A DNA stretch of 8,910 nt from a bacterium (lineage in GTDB: Bacteria > SM23-31 > JAUVVT01). The DNA is taken from assembly GCA_030616165.1 (NCBI GenBank), contig JAUWXV010000155.1, forward strand, positions 1 through 8,910, in the 5' to 3' direction. Under the pieces are notes generated by a model, which was not told the DNA's origin, searched no databases, and worked only from the letters and a program-made list of their open reading frames with translations. Below, piece after piece: positions 1 to 6,659 of this stretch (the stretch's first letter is position 1; every line of letters begins with the position of its first letter). A program made the translations under genes and the position numbers.

Positions 1-1
1 T

Positions 2-931
2 ATGTGCGAAAATATACTTCTACCATACTATTGTAAAAAGCTTACGATTGATCTATTATTTTCAACTGGTAGGGCCTTACCATTATTAGTCCCATGTAAA
101 TCAGTTGTTGTTATTCAAAATATTTTAAGTTTTTATAAAAAAACTAAAGTATTAAGAAATATTTATAGAAGATTAATGATATTTAATTCTCTAAAAAATG
201 CAAATAAAATTATAGCAGTTTCCAATTTTTTAAAAACTAAATTAATTGAAAAATTCAATTGTTATGAGAATAAAATTGATGTTGTTTATGAAGGTGTCAA
301 TATTGATCACTTTAATCCACAAAATATTAATTATGATGAGATGAGTGAGATATTATCTAAATATAACATTAAAAATAATTACCTATTATATGTTTCAGCA
401 TTATGGGCTCATAAGAATGCTGAAAAATTGATTAAAGCATATAAAGTTTTAATAGAGAAATATGGCATTGATAATAATTTGGTAGTTGTGGGAGAAGGGG
501 ATAAGATTTATGAACATAAAATAAAAAATTTAATAAAAGATTTAAATTTAACAAAGTATGTAATATTAACAGGATTTATTGAAAGAAAAAAGTTAAAATA
601 TTTCTACAAAAATGCCTTAGTTTTTATATATCCATCTTCAATTGAGTCTTTTGGATTACCTCCACTGGAAGCAATGGCTATGGGTGTTCCTGTTGTTGCA
701 GCTAATAAAACCGCAGTTCCTGAAATAGTCGGGGATGCTGGTATATTAGTTGATCCAGATAATATTAAAGAATTGTCAGAAGCAATTTATAGTTTAATAA
801 GTAATGTTAGTTTAAGAAATAAATATATTAAAAAGGGTAAAGATAGGATTAAATATTTTTCTTGGTTAAATGGTGCAAGAAAAACAATAGAAATTTTCAA
901 AGTTGTTTATTATAATGGTTATAAGCAATAA
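2..931 (+). CDS. GT4-family glycosyltransferase, 5' end outside the window
   Basis: A retaining GT4 (GT-B fold) glycosyltransferase, predicted to add a sugar from a nucleotide donor to the growing lipid-linked glycan at the cytoplasmic face of the membrane. The C-terminal donor-binding domain is clear. It shows GVN at residues 98-100, SALWAHKN at 132-139, VVVGEGD at 161-167, LTGF at 189-192, and the signature ESFGLPPLEAMAMGVPVVAA at about 215-234, followed by AVPEIVGDAG. The conserved E-x7-E pair is present (Glu215 and Glu223). The N-terminal acceptor domain starts abruptly in what is normally its middle, so the ATG at position 2 is probably an internal methionine and the gene continues upstream. 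About 60-80 residues are likely missing, judging from the usual 360-390 aa. The gene ends 40 bases before the epimerase and is probably in the same operon. The sugar and linkage cannot be read from the sequence. Confidence 0.9.
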   Translation: MCENILLPYYCKKLTIDLLFSTGRALPLLVPCKSVVVIQNILSFYKKTKVLRNIYRRLMIFNSLKNANKIIAVSNFLKTKLIEKFNCYENKIDVVYEGVNIDHFNPQNINYDEMSEILSKYNIKNNYLLYVSALWAHKNAEKLIKAYKVLIEKYGIDNNLVVVGEGDKIYEHKIKNLIKDLNLTKYVILTGFIERKKLKYFYKNALVFIYPSSIESFGLPPLEAMAMGVPVVAANKTAVPEIVGDAGILVDPDNIKELSEAIYSLISNVSLRNKYIKKGKDRIKYFSWLNGARKTIEIFKVVYYNGYKQ

Positions 932-971
932 ACTATTAATTTCTACCACATAAATAAAAAGGAGTTTGGGT

Positions 972-1883
972 ATGAAAAATTTAGTTACTGGAGGGTTAGG
1001 AACAATTGGTAAAGTACTTGTAAAAAAATTGGAAAAATTAGGTCACCAAATAATATTTTGTGATCTTTTTCACTGTCATTCTGAAAATTACATAAAATGT
1101 GATGTGTCCAGTTTTTTACAATTACAACGAATTTTTGAGGAACATAAATTTGATTTTGTTTATCATTTGGCTGCAGAGTTTGGCAGATGGAATGGTGAAG
1201 ATTACTATGAAAATTTATGGAGAACTAATGTTATTGGTACAAAAAATATAATAAGACTGCAAGAAAAATATAAATTTAAGATGATATTTATAAGTAGTTC
1301 AGAGGTTTATGGAGATTATGAAGGTCTTATGCGAGAAGATGTTATGGATAAATTCGAAATTAAACAACTTAATGATTATGCAATGACAAAATGGGTGAAT
1401 GAAATGCAGATTATGAATTCTACTAATATGTTTGGCACAGAAACAGTTCGAGTCAGATTATTTAATACCTATGGCCCTGGAGAATATTATAGTCCTTATA
1501 GAAGTGCAATTTGTATTTTTATATATCATGCGCTTCATGATTTGTCATATAAAGTATTTTTGAATCATCATAGAACTTCAACATACGTATCCGACACCGT
1601 CAATACCCTTTGTAATATAATAGATAATTTTATTCCTAACGAAGTTTATAATATTGGTGGTACTGAATATCATGACATGAAAAAAGTGTCGGATATTATT
1701 CTCGATTATCTAAATAAGAATGATACGTTGGTAGAGTATATTGATGAGGAGTCGTTCACAACAAAAGACAAGAAAATCGATGTTACAAAAGCCATAAAAG
1801 ATTTAAAACATAATCCAAAAATATCGTTAAAAGAAGGAATACCAAAAACAATAGAATGGATGAGAAAAATCTATGCAATATAA
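972..1883 (+). CDS. NAD-dependent epimerase/dehydratase (extended SDR)
   Basis: An extended short-chain dehydrogenase/reductase acting on a nucleotide sugar, 303 aa. The NAD-binding Rossmann motif GGLGTIG is at residues 7-13, with an acidic Asp31 after strand 2. The catalytic set is SSSEVYG (108-114) and Y136-x3-K140 (YAMTK). RLFNTYGPGEYYSPYRS (162-178) and RTSTYVSD (201-208) form the substrate side. The Ser-Glu pair in SSSEVYG and the RLFNTYGPG motif resemble UDP-glucuronate decarboxylase and UDP-glucose epimerase relatives, but the exact reaction is not settled by motifs. I chose ATG 972 because AAAAAGGAG (956-964) lies 7 bases upstream; a TTG two codons earlier (966) would overlap that site's spacer. 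The last 11 bases overlap the next gene, so the two are probably translationally coupled. The product likely supplies the donor sugar for the neighbouring glycosyltransferases. Confidence 0.88.
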   Translation: MKNLVTGGLGTIGKVLVKKLEKLGHQIIFCDLFHCHSENYIKCDVSSFLQLQRIFEEHKFDFVYHLAAEFGRWNGEDYYENLWRTNVIGTKNIIRLQEKYKFKMIFISSSEVYGDYEGLMREDVMDKFEIKQLNDYAMTKWVNEMQIMNSTNMFGTETVRVRLFNTYGPGEYYSPYRSAICIFIYHALHDLSYKVFLNHHRTSTYVSDTVNTLCNIIDNFIPNEVYNIGGTEYHDMKKVSDIILDYLNKNDTLVEYIDEESFTTKDKKIDVTKAIKDLKHNPKISLKEGIPKTIEWMRKIYAI

Positions 1884-2634
1884 TAAATTAAGCTTGTTAA
1901 ATTGCCCAATAGATAATGTAAAAGCGGAAGAGGTTCTAACTATAATTATCGGGAAAATTTCTACATATGAAAGTCTTCATATATGTCCAATAAATGTTGC
2001 AACTTGTATTAATGCTTTAAGAAATAACGATTATTTAGAGAAAATTAAACTTTTTAATTTATCTATTTCAGATGGTGTGTGGATTATAATTGGAGCCAAA
2101 ATATTAGGTATGAATATAAAGGCTCAAGTAAGAACTCCAGACCTAGCAAGGAATATATTGAGATTATGTGTAGATAGAAACTATAAGATATATTTTTTAG
2201 GTGCAAAGAAGGAAATATTAGCAAGATGTATAAACAATATTAAAAAGGAATATCAGGATTTAAAAATTGTCGGATATAATGATGGTTATTTTAGTTTAGA
2301 TAAAGAAGATATAATAGTAAATAATATAAATAAATCTGGGGCAGATGTATTGTTAATTGGTCTTCCAAGTCCTAGAAAAGAAGATTTTGTGATAAATAAT
2401 ATTGGCAAATTAAAACCTATTGTGAGCTTAGGAGTTGGAGGATGGTTTGACATTGTTGGTGGGAAAACAAAAGAAGCACCTATAATAGTACAAAGAATTG
2501 GAATGGAATGGTTCTATAGATTGATACAAGAACCGCGTAGACTTTGGAAAAGGTATTTAATTACAAATACGGTTTTTATTTATTTATTATTCAAAGAAAA
2601 AGTTAAAATATTTATTCAGAGATTTTTTTTATAA
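1873..2634 (+). CDS. WecG/TagA/CpsF family glycosyltransferase (GT26)
   Basis: A GT26 glycosyltransferase of the WecG/TagA/CpsF family, 253 aa, which is the usual length. Known members add the second sugar (for example N-acetylmannosamine or ManNAcA) to an undecaprenyl-diphosphate-linked sugar at the membrane. Family marks are present in order: NVATCINALRN (41-51), the catalytic-region Asp in ISDGVW (65-70), RTPDL (87-91), IYFLGAKKE (106-114), LLIGLPSPRKEDF (160-172), GVGGWFD (187-193), and the basic membrane-binding tail EWFYRLIQEPRRLWKRYL (212-229). The ATG lies inside the end of the epimerase gene (11-base overlap), with GGATGAG just upstream as ribosome site. The last residues (FFL) are encoded across a run of eight T (2623-2630); see findings. 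The donor sugar is not predictable here. Confidence 0.9.
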   Translation: MQYNKLSLLNCPIDNVKAEEVLTIIIGKISTYESLHICPINVATCINALRNNDYLEKIKLFNLSISDGVWIIIGAKILGMNIKAQVRTPDLARNILRLCVDRNYKIYFLGAKKEILARCINNIKKEYQDLKIVGYNDGYFSLDKEDIIVNNINKSGADVLLIGLPSPRKEDFVINNIGKLKPIVSLGVGGWFDIVGGKTKEAPIIVQRIGMEWFYRLIQEPRRLWKRYLITNTVFIYLLFKEKVKIFIQRFFL

Positions 2635-2651
2635 TAAATCTTAATTATATA

Positions 2652-2822
2652 ATGAAATTTCTAAGAAGATTTGCTGATATCCGACAATATAGCTCATTGG
2701 TTTCTAAATTACGTAAAAAACGTATTGCTCTATTTAAGTCTCTTATTAAATCGCTTCCTTGGTCTTATAATTGGGATATAATTGCAAAAGAGACTGAAAA
2801 AGTTTATAAGAGTTTGATTTGA
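2652..2822 (+). pseudogene. chimeric gene scar: methyltransferase start joined to glycosyltransferase end
   Basis: A 56-codon open frame with no visible Shine-Dalgarno sequence. The first part, including SSLVSKLRKKRIALFKSLI and ending in KSLP at residues 33-36, resembles the N-terminal lead-in of class I SAM methyltransferases common in polysaccharide clusters, where a nearby ILDVGG motif normally follows. That motif is absent. Instead the frame runs into WSYNWDIIAKETEKVYKSLI (37-56), which resembles the last helix of GT4 glycosyltransferases (compare FSWLNGARKTIEIFK at the end of the first gene in this window). The best reading is an internal deletion that fused two genes in frame, leaving a remnant. 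The family resemblances are from memory and each rests on only 20-35 residues. It could also be a small unrelated protein. The next 104 bases (2823-2926), up to the flippase gene, contain nothing I can identify. Confidence 0.45.
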
Positions 2823-2926
2823 ATATATTTGTTTTTGCCGCCTTATTTTACAGATTAGTTCAAGAAATTTATTTTTATATGCGAAACCAATTCAAAGAAA
2901 TCCAATTTGTTCTTGATTAAAATTAA

Positions 2927-4159
2927 ATGACATTTTCTCAAAAGAATATTTTCAAGAATTTTTCTTATTTATTAATTGAAAAAATTGCAGTTTTATCTAT
3001 TAATGTTCTTTTAGTATTAATATTACCTGCACATTTAACTTATTTAGAATTTGGTGAATTTATCACAGCATTTAGCATTGTTTCATTATGTTGGATATTT
3101 CTGGAACTTGGTTTTAATACGAAATTAATAAAAGAGATTGCAGCAGATAGAACATCAACTAACTTCTATATCTCTCAAATTTCATTTCTAAAACTTATAA
3201 CCTCCCTTCTAATAATAACATTCGCCATTATATTACTTCAATTCTCATCTTATTCTGAAAATTTGATAAGATGTACATACATTTTACTGATATCCGCATT
3301 TGTCATGAATTTAACAGAAACTTTCCAGTCTGCTTTTAAAGGATTTGAAAAGATGAATTATAGTACTTCTATATTGACTTTTGCAAATTTAATAATCTTT
3401 ATAGGATGTCTATTAATCATAGAAAAGGAGAATGTAATAATTAATATAGCTTTTGTATTTTTAATAGGGAGAATTGTCAATCTTTTATTGTCGTTTATTA
3501 TATTTTCAGGATATTATAAATCATTTAGATTTAATATAAAAATAAAAAATAGCATTTCAATAATGTTTGATTCTCTGACCAGAATACCTGCTCAATTTTT
3601 TCTTTCTAATTTTTACAATCAAGGTATAGTTATTGTCTCTGTGTTGAGCAAGCAGGATGTTGGTAGTTTTGGTTTGGCAGCAAAAATATTAACTTCACTA
3701 ATATTTATATTAACGAGTTTTTTTGAGGCGGTTTTACCAATTATGTCTAAATTTTCTTCTTTGAGTAAAAAAACAACAAAAAATATTTTTTTACACTCTT
3801 TAAAAATACTCATTATAATTATTGTGATTGTAATTTTACTTACTATTGGATTTTCAAAAATAATAATTAGATATATTTTTGGTCCAGAATATATTGATTC
3901 ATATTATTTTTTAAAGATTTTAATAATTGCTTTCCCTTTTATGGTATTAATATCATTATTTCAATACTTTTTGGCTTCAATAAACCAACAGAAAAAGCTA
4001 TTTTTCTATTTGATTGGAGCATTTAGCGCGAATTTTATTTTTTCCTTAACTGGATATGAGATTTTTGGAATAAATGGAGTTATGGGAGCAATATCTTTAA
4101 CTTCAATAGTTTCTTTTATTATAATATATTATTCGTTTTATAGAAAAATTGTAATATAA
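2927..4159 (+). CDS. Wzx-type polysaccharide flippase (MOP superfamily)
   Basis: An integral inner-membrane protein of 410 aa, typical for Wzx/RfbX lipid-linked oligosaccharide flippases of the MOP superfamily. These move the undecaprenyl-linked repeat unit from the cytoplasmic to the periplasmic face. About 12 hydrophobic segments can be drawn, for example near residues 14-35, 44-63, 87-107, 116-131, 150-166, 170-195, 230-240, 254-272, 293-310, 330-352, 358-374 and 383-403. The start has the common arrangement of a short basic N-terminus followed by a first helix, and FGEF in the first loop resembles the LGxF/YGxF motif of the family. FGPEY at 318-322 sits where such proteins usually carry a FGxxY motif. 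No Shine-Dalgarno sequence is visible before the ATG, and the upstream 100 bases are gene-free. The specific lipid-linked substrate is unknown. Confidence 0.85.
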   Translation: MTFSQKNIFKNFSYLLIEKIAVLSINVLLVLILPAHLTYLEFGEFITAFSIVSLCWIFLELGFNTKLIKEIAADRTSTNFYISQISFLKLITSLLIITFAIILLQFSSYSENLIRCTYILLISAFVMNLTETFQSAFKGFEKMNYSTSILTFANLIIFIGCLLIIEKENVIINIAFVFLIGRIVNLLLSFIIFSGYYKSFRFNIKIKNSISIMFDSLTRIPAQFFLSNFYNQGIVIVSVLSKQDVGSFGLAAKILTSLIFILTSFFEAVLPIMSKFSSLSKKTTKNIFLHSLKILIIIIVIVILLTIGFSKIIIRYIFGPEYIDSYYFLKILIIAFPFMVLISLFQYFLASINQQKKLFFYLIGAFSANFIFSLTGYEIFGINGVMGAISLTSIVSFIIIYYSFYRKIVI

Positions 4160-4209
4160 TCTCACTATTTGAAATATAAAGATATTTTATCATTAGGGAA
4201 TTTTAAATA

Positions 4210-5583
4210 ATGAAGATAATTGTTGGAATTTATTTTGTCATTTTATTAATTGTTCCTATTTTACCAGAAAATTTACCATATAAAAATGATATTTTTGTTT
4301 CAATTTTAAGCGTTTTATTGTTATTGCAGTTGTATCTAATCCTTTTTCCCAGATTTAAAAGAGAAAAGAGAATTTATGATATAAAGCAAATTTTTAAAGA
4401 AAAAAGCATAATTTTTCTTTCTCTTTTTTCATTAATTTCTTTAGCATCTCTATTTTTTTCTTCAAATATATTGATTGGTCTAAAGAAATATTGGCTTTTT
4501 TTTACAATTATTCCTGTTCCAATAATTTTATTTATTTTAGTAAAAGATAGCATAGTCAGGGAAATTTTTATCTATGTATCTTTAATATCTTCCACTTTTT
4601 TATCTATTTGGGGGATTTGTGAATATTATGGAATAATTCCTTATAGTTTAAGCGAGATTTATAGAAGTCGTGTGTCAGCTTCTTTTTCAAATCCTAATCA
4701 CTTTTCATCGTATTTAAGTTCTACTTTTCTATTATTGGCTTTGTATTTTTTGCAAATAAAAAATAGTAAATATAAATTAATTTTTATGATAATTTTGTGT
4801 TTAATTTATTCTAACATTCTTTATTCGGAAACAAGGGGAGTATGGATTAGTTTAATTATTGCAATAGTATTTTTATCTTTTTTCATAATCAGATATTCAT
4901 TCTATATTGTTAAAAAAAATAAATACTGGTTAGTGTCTTTTAGTGTATTACTTATTTTAATTACTTTTATTTACTCTTATCCAACTCCTATTAGGCACCC
5001 TAAATCCATTTCTGTTACAGAGAGGCTGTCTTCAACTTCAGAGATATTGGATATGAGTTCAACAAAAGATTTTTCATTAAAGGAGAGATTATATATTTGG
5101 GAAATAGCCTTCAAAATGATTGAGAATTCTCCTGCATTAGGCGTTGGTTGGGGGAATTTTAAAGAGAGTTTTAAAGTTGTAAGAAATTTATTATATACCA
5201 ATCCTGAGTTTCTTAATAGATTTCCTCCAAATATTTTTAAAAATATTAAAGAGCATGCACATAACGAGTTTTTACATATCGGAGCTGAATCAGGAATTTT
5301 AAGTTTAATATTTTTTATAACTTTTTTATTATTTTTATTCTTAAAATTAAAAAAGGTTAATTATACCCGGTCAGAATTTAATATATTATTCATTATAGGT
5401 ATAATGAGTTGTACCTTGACAATTTTAGTACACGGATTAGTAGGTTATCCCCTGCATATTTTGCCTACAGCATTAAACTTTTGGACCTTTACAGCTTTTA
5501 TAATAGTAAATTATTATAGAAAGGTTTATCAAAGAACAAAAGAAAAACCTGATAATAGTTCTGTCTTGTTTTTTGTATTATAA
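4210..5583 (+). CDS. O-antigen ligase/polymerase-like membrane protein (Wzy/WaaL type)
   Basis: A polytopic membrane protein of 457 aa carrying the O-antigen ligase domain (PF04932 type). Proteins of this family act on the periplasmic side, either joining glycan to lipid A-core (WaaL) or polymerising repeat units (Wzy). The motifs can be read in order: RVSASFSNPNHFSSYL (154-169, with the NPN core), ETRGVW (207-212), RLYIWEIAFKMI (293-304) followed by PALGVGWGNF (308-317), and EHAHNEFLHIGAESG (348-362). The large region between about residues 259 and 355 is the expected periplasmic loop, flanked by hydrophobic segments on both sides. Sequence alone does not separate ligase from polymerase; its place beside a flippase in a small cluster makes polymerase at least as likely. 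AGGGAA (4195-4200) is a weak ribosome site 9 bases before the ATG. The gap to the next gene is 11 bases, so it is co-transcribed. Confidence 0.85.
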   Translation: MKIIVGIYFVILLIVPILPENLPYKNDIFVSILSVLLLLQLYLILFPRFKREKRIYDIKQIFKEKSIIFLSLFSLISLASLFFSSNILIGLKKYWLFFTIIPVPIILFILVKDSIVREIFIYVSLISSTFLSIWGICEYYGIIPYSLSEIYRSRVSASFSNPNHFSSYLSSTFLLLALYFLQIKNSKYKLIFMIILCLIYSNILYSETRGVWISLIIAIVFLSFFIIRYSFYIVKKNKYWLVSFSVLLILITFIYSYPTPIRHPKSISVTERLSSTSEILDMSSTKDFSLKERLYIWEIAFKMIENSPALGVGWGNFKESFKVVRNLLYTNPEFLNRFPPNIFKNIKEHAHNEFLHIGAESGILSLIFFITFLLFLFLKLKKVNYTRSEFNILFIIGIMSCTLTILVHGLVGYPLHILPTALNFWTFTAFIIVNYYRKVYQRTKEKPDNSSVLFFVL

Positions 5584-5594
5584 AAGGATTTCCT

Positions 5595-6311
5595 ATGAGA
5601 AAACACTATTTCATAAATGTATTTTTAGTTATAATATTTGCATTTATTTCATCTCAAGAACAGAATATAAACAATATAATCCCTATTGAAACTTTATCCT
5701 TTGAAGATCAAGTTGCAGTTAAAAACATAATAGATAATTTGGCTGTAAATGTGGAATACAAAGATAACAAATTTAGATGTGATCAGAATATATTCAATTT
5801 GCTATTGGACAATTTGCCACTTTCATCATCTATTTGGCGAGCTTACAATTTTGCTCCTCCTTATCTTATCAAATCAAAAAATCATAATGAGTTTTATATT
5901 GAGGATGGTGTGAGATTAAAAGGAGTGTTGAAATTAGTATATAAAGATATATCAAAAAGAATCTATATTGCACATGGTACAATAAAATTTGACAAAACAA
6001 TCGTAAAGATAGAAATAGAAGGAGGTGCAATAATTATTGTGGAAAATTATATGTCAGGTAATGAAATTAATAATAATATTTATGTACATGCAAAATTGGA
6101 AAATACATTTTGGAAATACTTATCAAAGATATCTTACACTATTTTCAAGAGATTTATTGATAATAGAATAAATAACATCATAAAAGACACAAAAGCTATT
6201 GCTTATAATGTTTACTCAAATCCCAAAAGAGTTTTATTTTTGTTAAAAAGTAAAAATGGAAATTCAGAAGAAATATTAAAGTTTGAAAATGTTTTTATAA
6301 AATCAGAATAG
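5595..6311 (+). CDS. secreted protein of unknown function, end of polysaccharide operon
   Basis: I do not recognise this 238-aa protein with confidence. It begins with a short basic stretch (MRKHYF) and a hydrophobic core up to about residue 18, followed by SSQEQN. This is a signal peptide with probable cleavage near residue 20; there is no lipobox cysteine, so it should be periplasmic or exported. The mature part has a short helical section, then alternating beta-rich segments from about residues 84 to 170 (IEDGVRLKGVLKLVY, RIYIAHGTIKF, VKIEIEGGAIIIVENY, NIYVHAKLEN), then a helical C-terminal part with FKRFIDNRINNIIKD. That layout could fit a lipid- or ligand-binding helix-grip fold, but this is a guess from pattern only. 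AAAAGGA (5582-5588) lies 6 bases before the ATG, and the gene starts 11 bases after the ligase/polymerase stop, so it belongs to the operon and may have a role in envelope glycan export. Confidence 0.75.
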   Translation: MRKHYFINVFLVIIFAFISSQEQNINNIIPIETLSFEDQVAVKNIIDNLAVNVEYKDNKFRCDQNIFNLLLDNLPLSSSIWRAYNFAPPYLIKSKNHNEFYIEDGVRLKGVLKLVYKDISKRIYIAHGTIKFDKTIVKIEIEGGAIIIVENYMSGNEINNNIYVHAKLENTFWKYLSKISYTIFKRFIDNRINNIIKDTKAIAYNVYSNPKRVLFLLKSKNGNSEEILKFENVFIKSE

Positions 6312-6552
6312 ATAATCGTAGTTAAAAACAATGTTATTACATGAAGTTCTTTTTTTATTTTGAAATGTTCATATTTTATTTGTAAATTATATAAAAATTT
6401 AAAAAATAATGATTATTTCAGTGCCATTCCGGGGATAATTCGAATACTATTTTCCGAAATTAAATCTATTTTCGGCAAAATATATCAAACTATAAGATTA
6501 AATTAAAACAAGAATATATGGAGTATTTTCTTTATTATCAATAGCATACGAA

Positions 6553-6573
6553 ATCGACTCCTGCCCTCGGCAC
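6553..6573 (+). other. orphan tRNA 3'-end fragment, candidate attachment-site remnant
   Basis: The bases fit the 3' end of a tRNA element by element: T-loop ATCGACT (6553-6559, consensus TTCGANT), 3' T-stem strand CCTGC (6560-6564), 3' acceptor strand CCTCGGC (6565-6571) and discriminator A (6572). After that comes CTTT rather than a full CCA. The acceptor strand would pair with a 5' GCCGAGG, which is typical of bacterial tRNA-Leu and tRNA-Phe. The rest of the tRNA is missing: the bases before the T-loop (GCATACGA) do not supply the GCAGG pairing strand, and no GCCGAGG occurs about 75 bases upstream. A 3'-end copy followed by the gene's own terminator is what integration into a tRNA gene leaves at one boundary. 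It could also be a decayed tRNA gene or a chance match. Confidence 0.5.
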
Positions 6574-6580
6574 TTTAATT

Positions 6581-6615
6581 AAAGCCCTTCATTGATTATT
6601 TCCGAAGGGTTTTTT
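6581..6615 (+). terminator. intrinsic (Rho-independent) terminator
   Basis: CCCTTC (6585-6590) pairs with GAAGGG (6604-6609). The stem can extend outward by a G-U and three A-U pairs into the T run, and the loop is 13 bases. Six T residues (6610-6615) follow directly. It reads on the + strand, eight bases after the tRNA-like fragment, so it may be the original tRNA terminator. It would also stop transcription from the polysaccharide operon and insulate dtd. Confidence 0.75.
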
Positions 6616-6626
6616 ACTTAAAATAA

Positions 6627-6656
6627 TTGATTTTCGGAGAAAATAAATGTTATAAT
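6627..6656 (+). promoter_or_regulatory. possible sigma-70-type promoter for dtd
   Basis: TTGATT (6627-6632) and a perfect TATAAT (6651-6656) are separated by 18 bases, just downstream of the terminator, where dtd needs its own promoter. The expected start of transcription would be near 6663, inside the dtd start codon at 6660, which is slightly too late for a leaderless message unless initiation is early. The TATAAT could be chance in such AT-rich DNA. Confidence 0.35.
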
Positions 6657-6659
6657 ATT

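Larger units (their letters stand above)
6312..6659. other. 348-base intergenic junction between polysaccharide operon and dtd
   Basis: There is no gene in this stretch; the longest ATG frame I found near its start is 14 codons (from 6341). The left 240 bases are very AT-rich and featureless apart from a weak inverted repeat (CCGAAA at 6454-6459 against TTTCGG at 6470-6475). The right third holds an orphan tRNA 3'-end fragment, an intrinsic terminator and a possible promoter for dtd, each listed separately. I see no clear terminator for the polysaccharide operon immediately after its last gene, so the terminator at 6581-6615 may serve it. Confidence 0.7.

Noticed and set aside
2810-2920. A short frame encoding FYRLVQE, which resembles FYRLIQE in the tail of the GT26 protein (16 of 21 bases alike).
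   Set aside because: Only seven residues match, the motif is not followed by the PRRLW tail, and the frame has stops just upstream (2795, 2807). It is too little to claim a second tagA remnant.
3619-3813. Minus-strand open frame of 64 codons.
   Set aside because: It lies wholly inside the flippase gene and has no recognisable protein features; it is a shadow frame.
4977-5201. Minus-strand open frame of 74 codons.
   Set aside because: It lies inside the ligase/polymerase gene, antisense to its conserved PALGVGWGNF region.
1-6311. A possible defence island, prophage or transposon inside the AT-rich block.
   Set aside because: Every gene fits glycan synthesis or export; I see no transposase, recombinase, nuclease, toxin-antitoxin pair or phage protein, and no regularly spaced repeats.
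6421-6475. TGCCATTCC followed by a weak hairpin (CCGAAA/TTTCGG), possibly a decayed copy of the 7263-7340 repeat or a second tRNA-like piece (TTCGAAT at 6440-6446).
   Set aside because: Only 8 of 9 bases match the repeat end and the inner palindromes are absent; no T-stem pairing surrounds TTCGAAT. It is probably chance.
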